NCBI GenBank assembly: GCA_910592005.1
Contig: CAJVPP010001351.1
Span: 1 to 20,610 of the forward strand
Direction: 5' to 3'
Source: Funneliformis mosseae
Lineage: Eukaryota; Glomeromycota; Glomeromycetes; Glomerales; Glomeraceae
Length of the DNA: 20,610 nt
Below are positions 19,924 to 20,610 of this stretch, piece by piece. The position numbers were made by a program, and so were the translations under genes. The notes below the pieces were generated by a model that had not been told where the DNA came from, ran no database searches, and saw nothing but the letters and a program-made list of their open reading frames with translations. Every line of letters starts with the position of its first letter. Position 1 is the stretch's first letter.

Positions 19924-20610
19924 TTAATTAATATTTGGTGTGTTTTCCTTTTGTATTAATACATGCTTTAACCCAACTTGATATGCTCTCAATGCACTGA
20001 AGTAATATGGCATCATCAAGATCATCCCATTCCTGCTGGATTGTATTAAGGAATACATCGCAGAGAATTTTTTTTTTACTACTAAATACTTGATCTTTTT
20101 CTTTACCTTTTCTTTTAATACAGCCCATACATTTTCAATAGGGTTCAAGTCTAAGCTGTATAAAGGTCAAGAAAAAACTCGTTCTGGAAGATGTTTTTTC
20201 AAGTCTTCTTAAACATTGTATGAGATGTGTTTTAGGTTATTATCTTGTTAGAAGACTCAGCTGCGTCTGTATAACATATCCACATTATCATACAGATAAT
20301 CGTCTAAAATATTTTGATACAAATGATGATCCAAATTTTTAGTAAACAAATGAATGCTGATTTTTCCTTTAGCACTAATCACTGCTCAAACATGAACCTT
20401 GAATGTGTGCTTTACTATAGGGCAATTGGTTTTGCATTATGAGACTATACACACATGGTATTTCTAAATATCTGAAGTGTTATTTTATCAGAAAAAACAA
20501 CTTTTTCAGTTGTATCACAAATGATCACATGCTCAAGACAAACAAAATTCCTTCACTTTTTGGGTCAAGAGAGGAACCTTTCTTGGAAGAACAGAAACAT
20601 ATCCAAGATT
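19924..20610 (-). pseudogene. Tc1-type transposase, C-terminal catalytic part (continues beyond the window)
   Basis: Minus strand, entering from the right edge. Catalytic landmarks: VVFSDKITLQIF (first Asp at 20487-20489; the following Glu reads Lys), stop, QDNNLKHIS (second Asp at 20242-20244), and DLNPIENVWAVLKEKVKKK (Glu at 20134-20136). The Asp-Glu spacing of about 35 residues agrees with DD34E. A run of ten T at 20068-20077 marks a frame shift, after which the C-terminus continues in another frame as FLNTIQQEWDDLDDAILLQC and ends near 19928. Stops and a shifted frame make it inactive. Its motifs differ from the plus-strand relic on its left, so the two are different Tc1 lineages, not halves of one gene. 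Confidence 0.8.

Noticed and set aside
19174..20610. A single Tc1 element spanning both transposase parts
   Set aside because: The two parts are on opposite strands, both contain a first-Asp motif, and their sequences around it differ.

Overview
The window looks like gene-poor, transposon-rich nuclear DNA from an early-diverging fungus. I favour an arbuscular mycorrhizal fungus (Glomeromycotina, Rhizophagus-like). The reasons are the extreme A+T content (about four fifths by eye), and the mix of relics: a FLYWCH/MULE transposase, a DDE transposase with an 'MPRLTK' N-terminus, Tc1-type and pogo-like elements, and a LINE endonuclease. The translated relics resemble families I associate with that group. 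Other very A+T-rich fungi or protists cannot be excluded without a search. I see no intact gene of ordinary length, and no rRNA, tRNA or CRISPR array.

Layout from left to right. 1-283 is a fragment of an unidentified gene with clearly higher G+C. 284-1665 is A+T-rich with a weak hAT-like trace. 1666-3020 is one copy of a T-rich dispersed repeat, split by an 842-bp retroposon-like insertion (1762-2603) with a terminal T-run and a ~23-bp target duplication. 3826-4624 is a pogo-like non-autonomous element holding a ~116-bp tandem array. 4625-4740 is a palindromic dispersed repeat whose inverted partner lies at 14356-14470. 6351-9264 is a full-length dead Mutator-like element: inverted ends built of 16-bp tandem units, a perfect 8-bp target duplication, and a transposase pseudogene on the minus strand. 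9803-11500 holds scattered exon-like pieces of an unrecognised, decayed gene. 12813-13240 is a LINE endonuclease fragment. 13857-14356 is the second copy of the T-rich repeat, without the insertion. 14469-15515 contains two tandem arrays, of ~112 bp and ~56 bp. 15593-16434 is a candidate hAT-like element flanked by coding-like sequence. 16702-16854 encodes a broken coiled coil. 16893-18434 is a DDE transposase pseudogene. 19174 to the end holds two converging, broken Tc1-type transposases.

The genes do not form a pathway; the unifying theme is mobile-element death. In three unrelated transposases, many of the disabling changes (CAA to TAA stops, TGG to stop, catalytic Asp to Asn, FLYWCH Cys to Tyr) are C-to-T or G-to-A transitions, mostly at CpA/TpG, with some CGA to TGA. 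This resembles repeat-induced point mutation or methylcytosine deamination and is the most interesting signal here. The expected residues come from my knowledge of these families, not from an alignment I could run.
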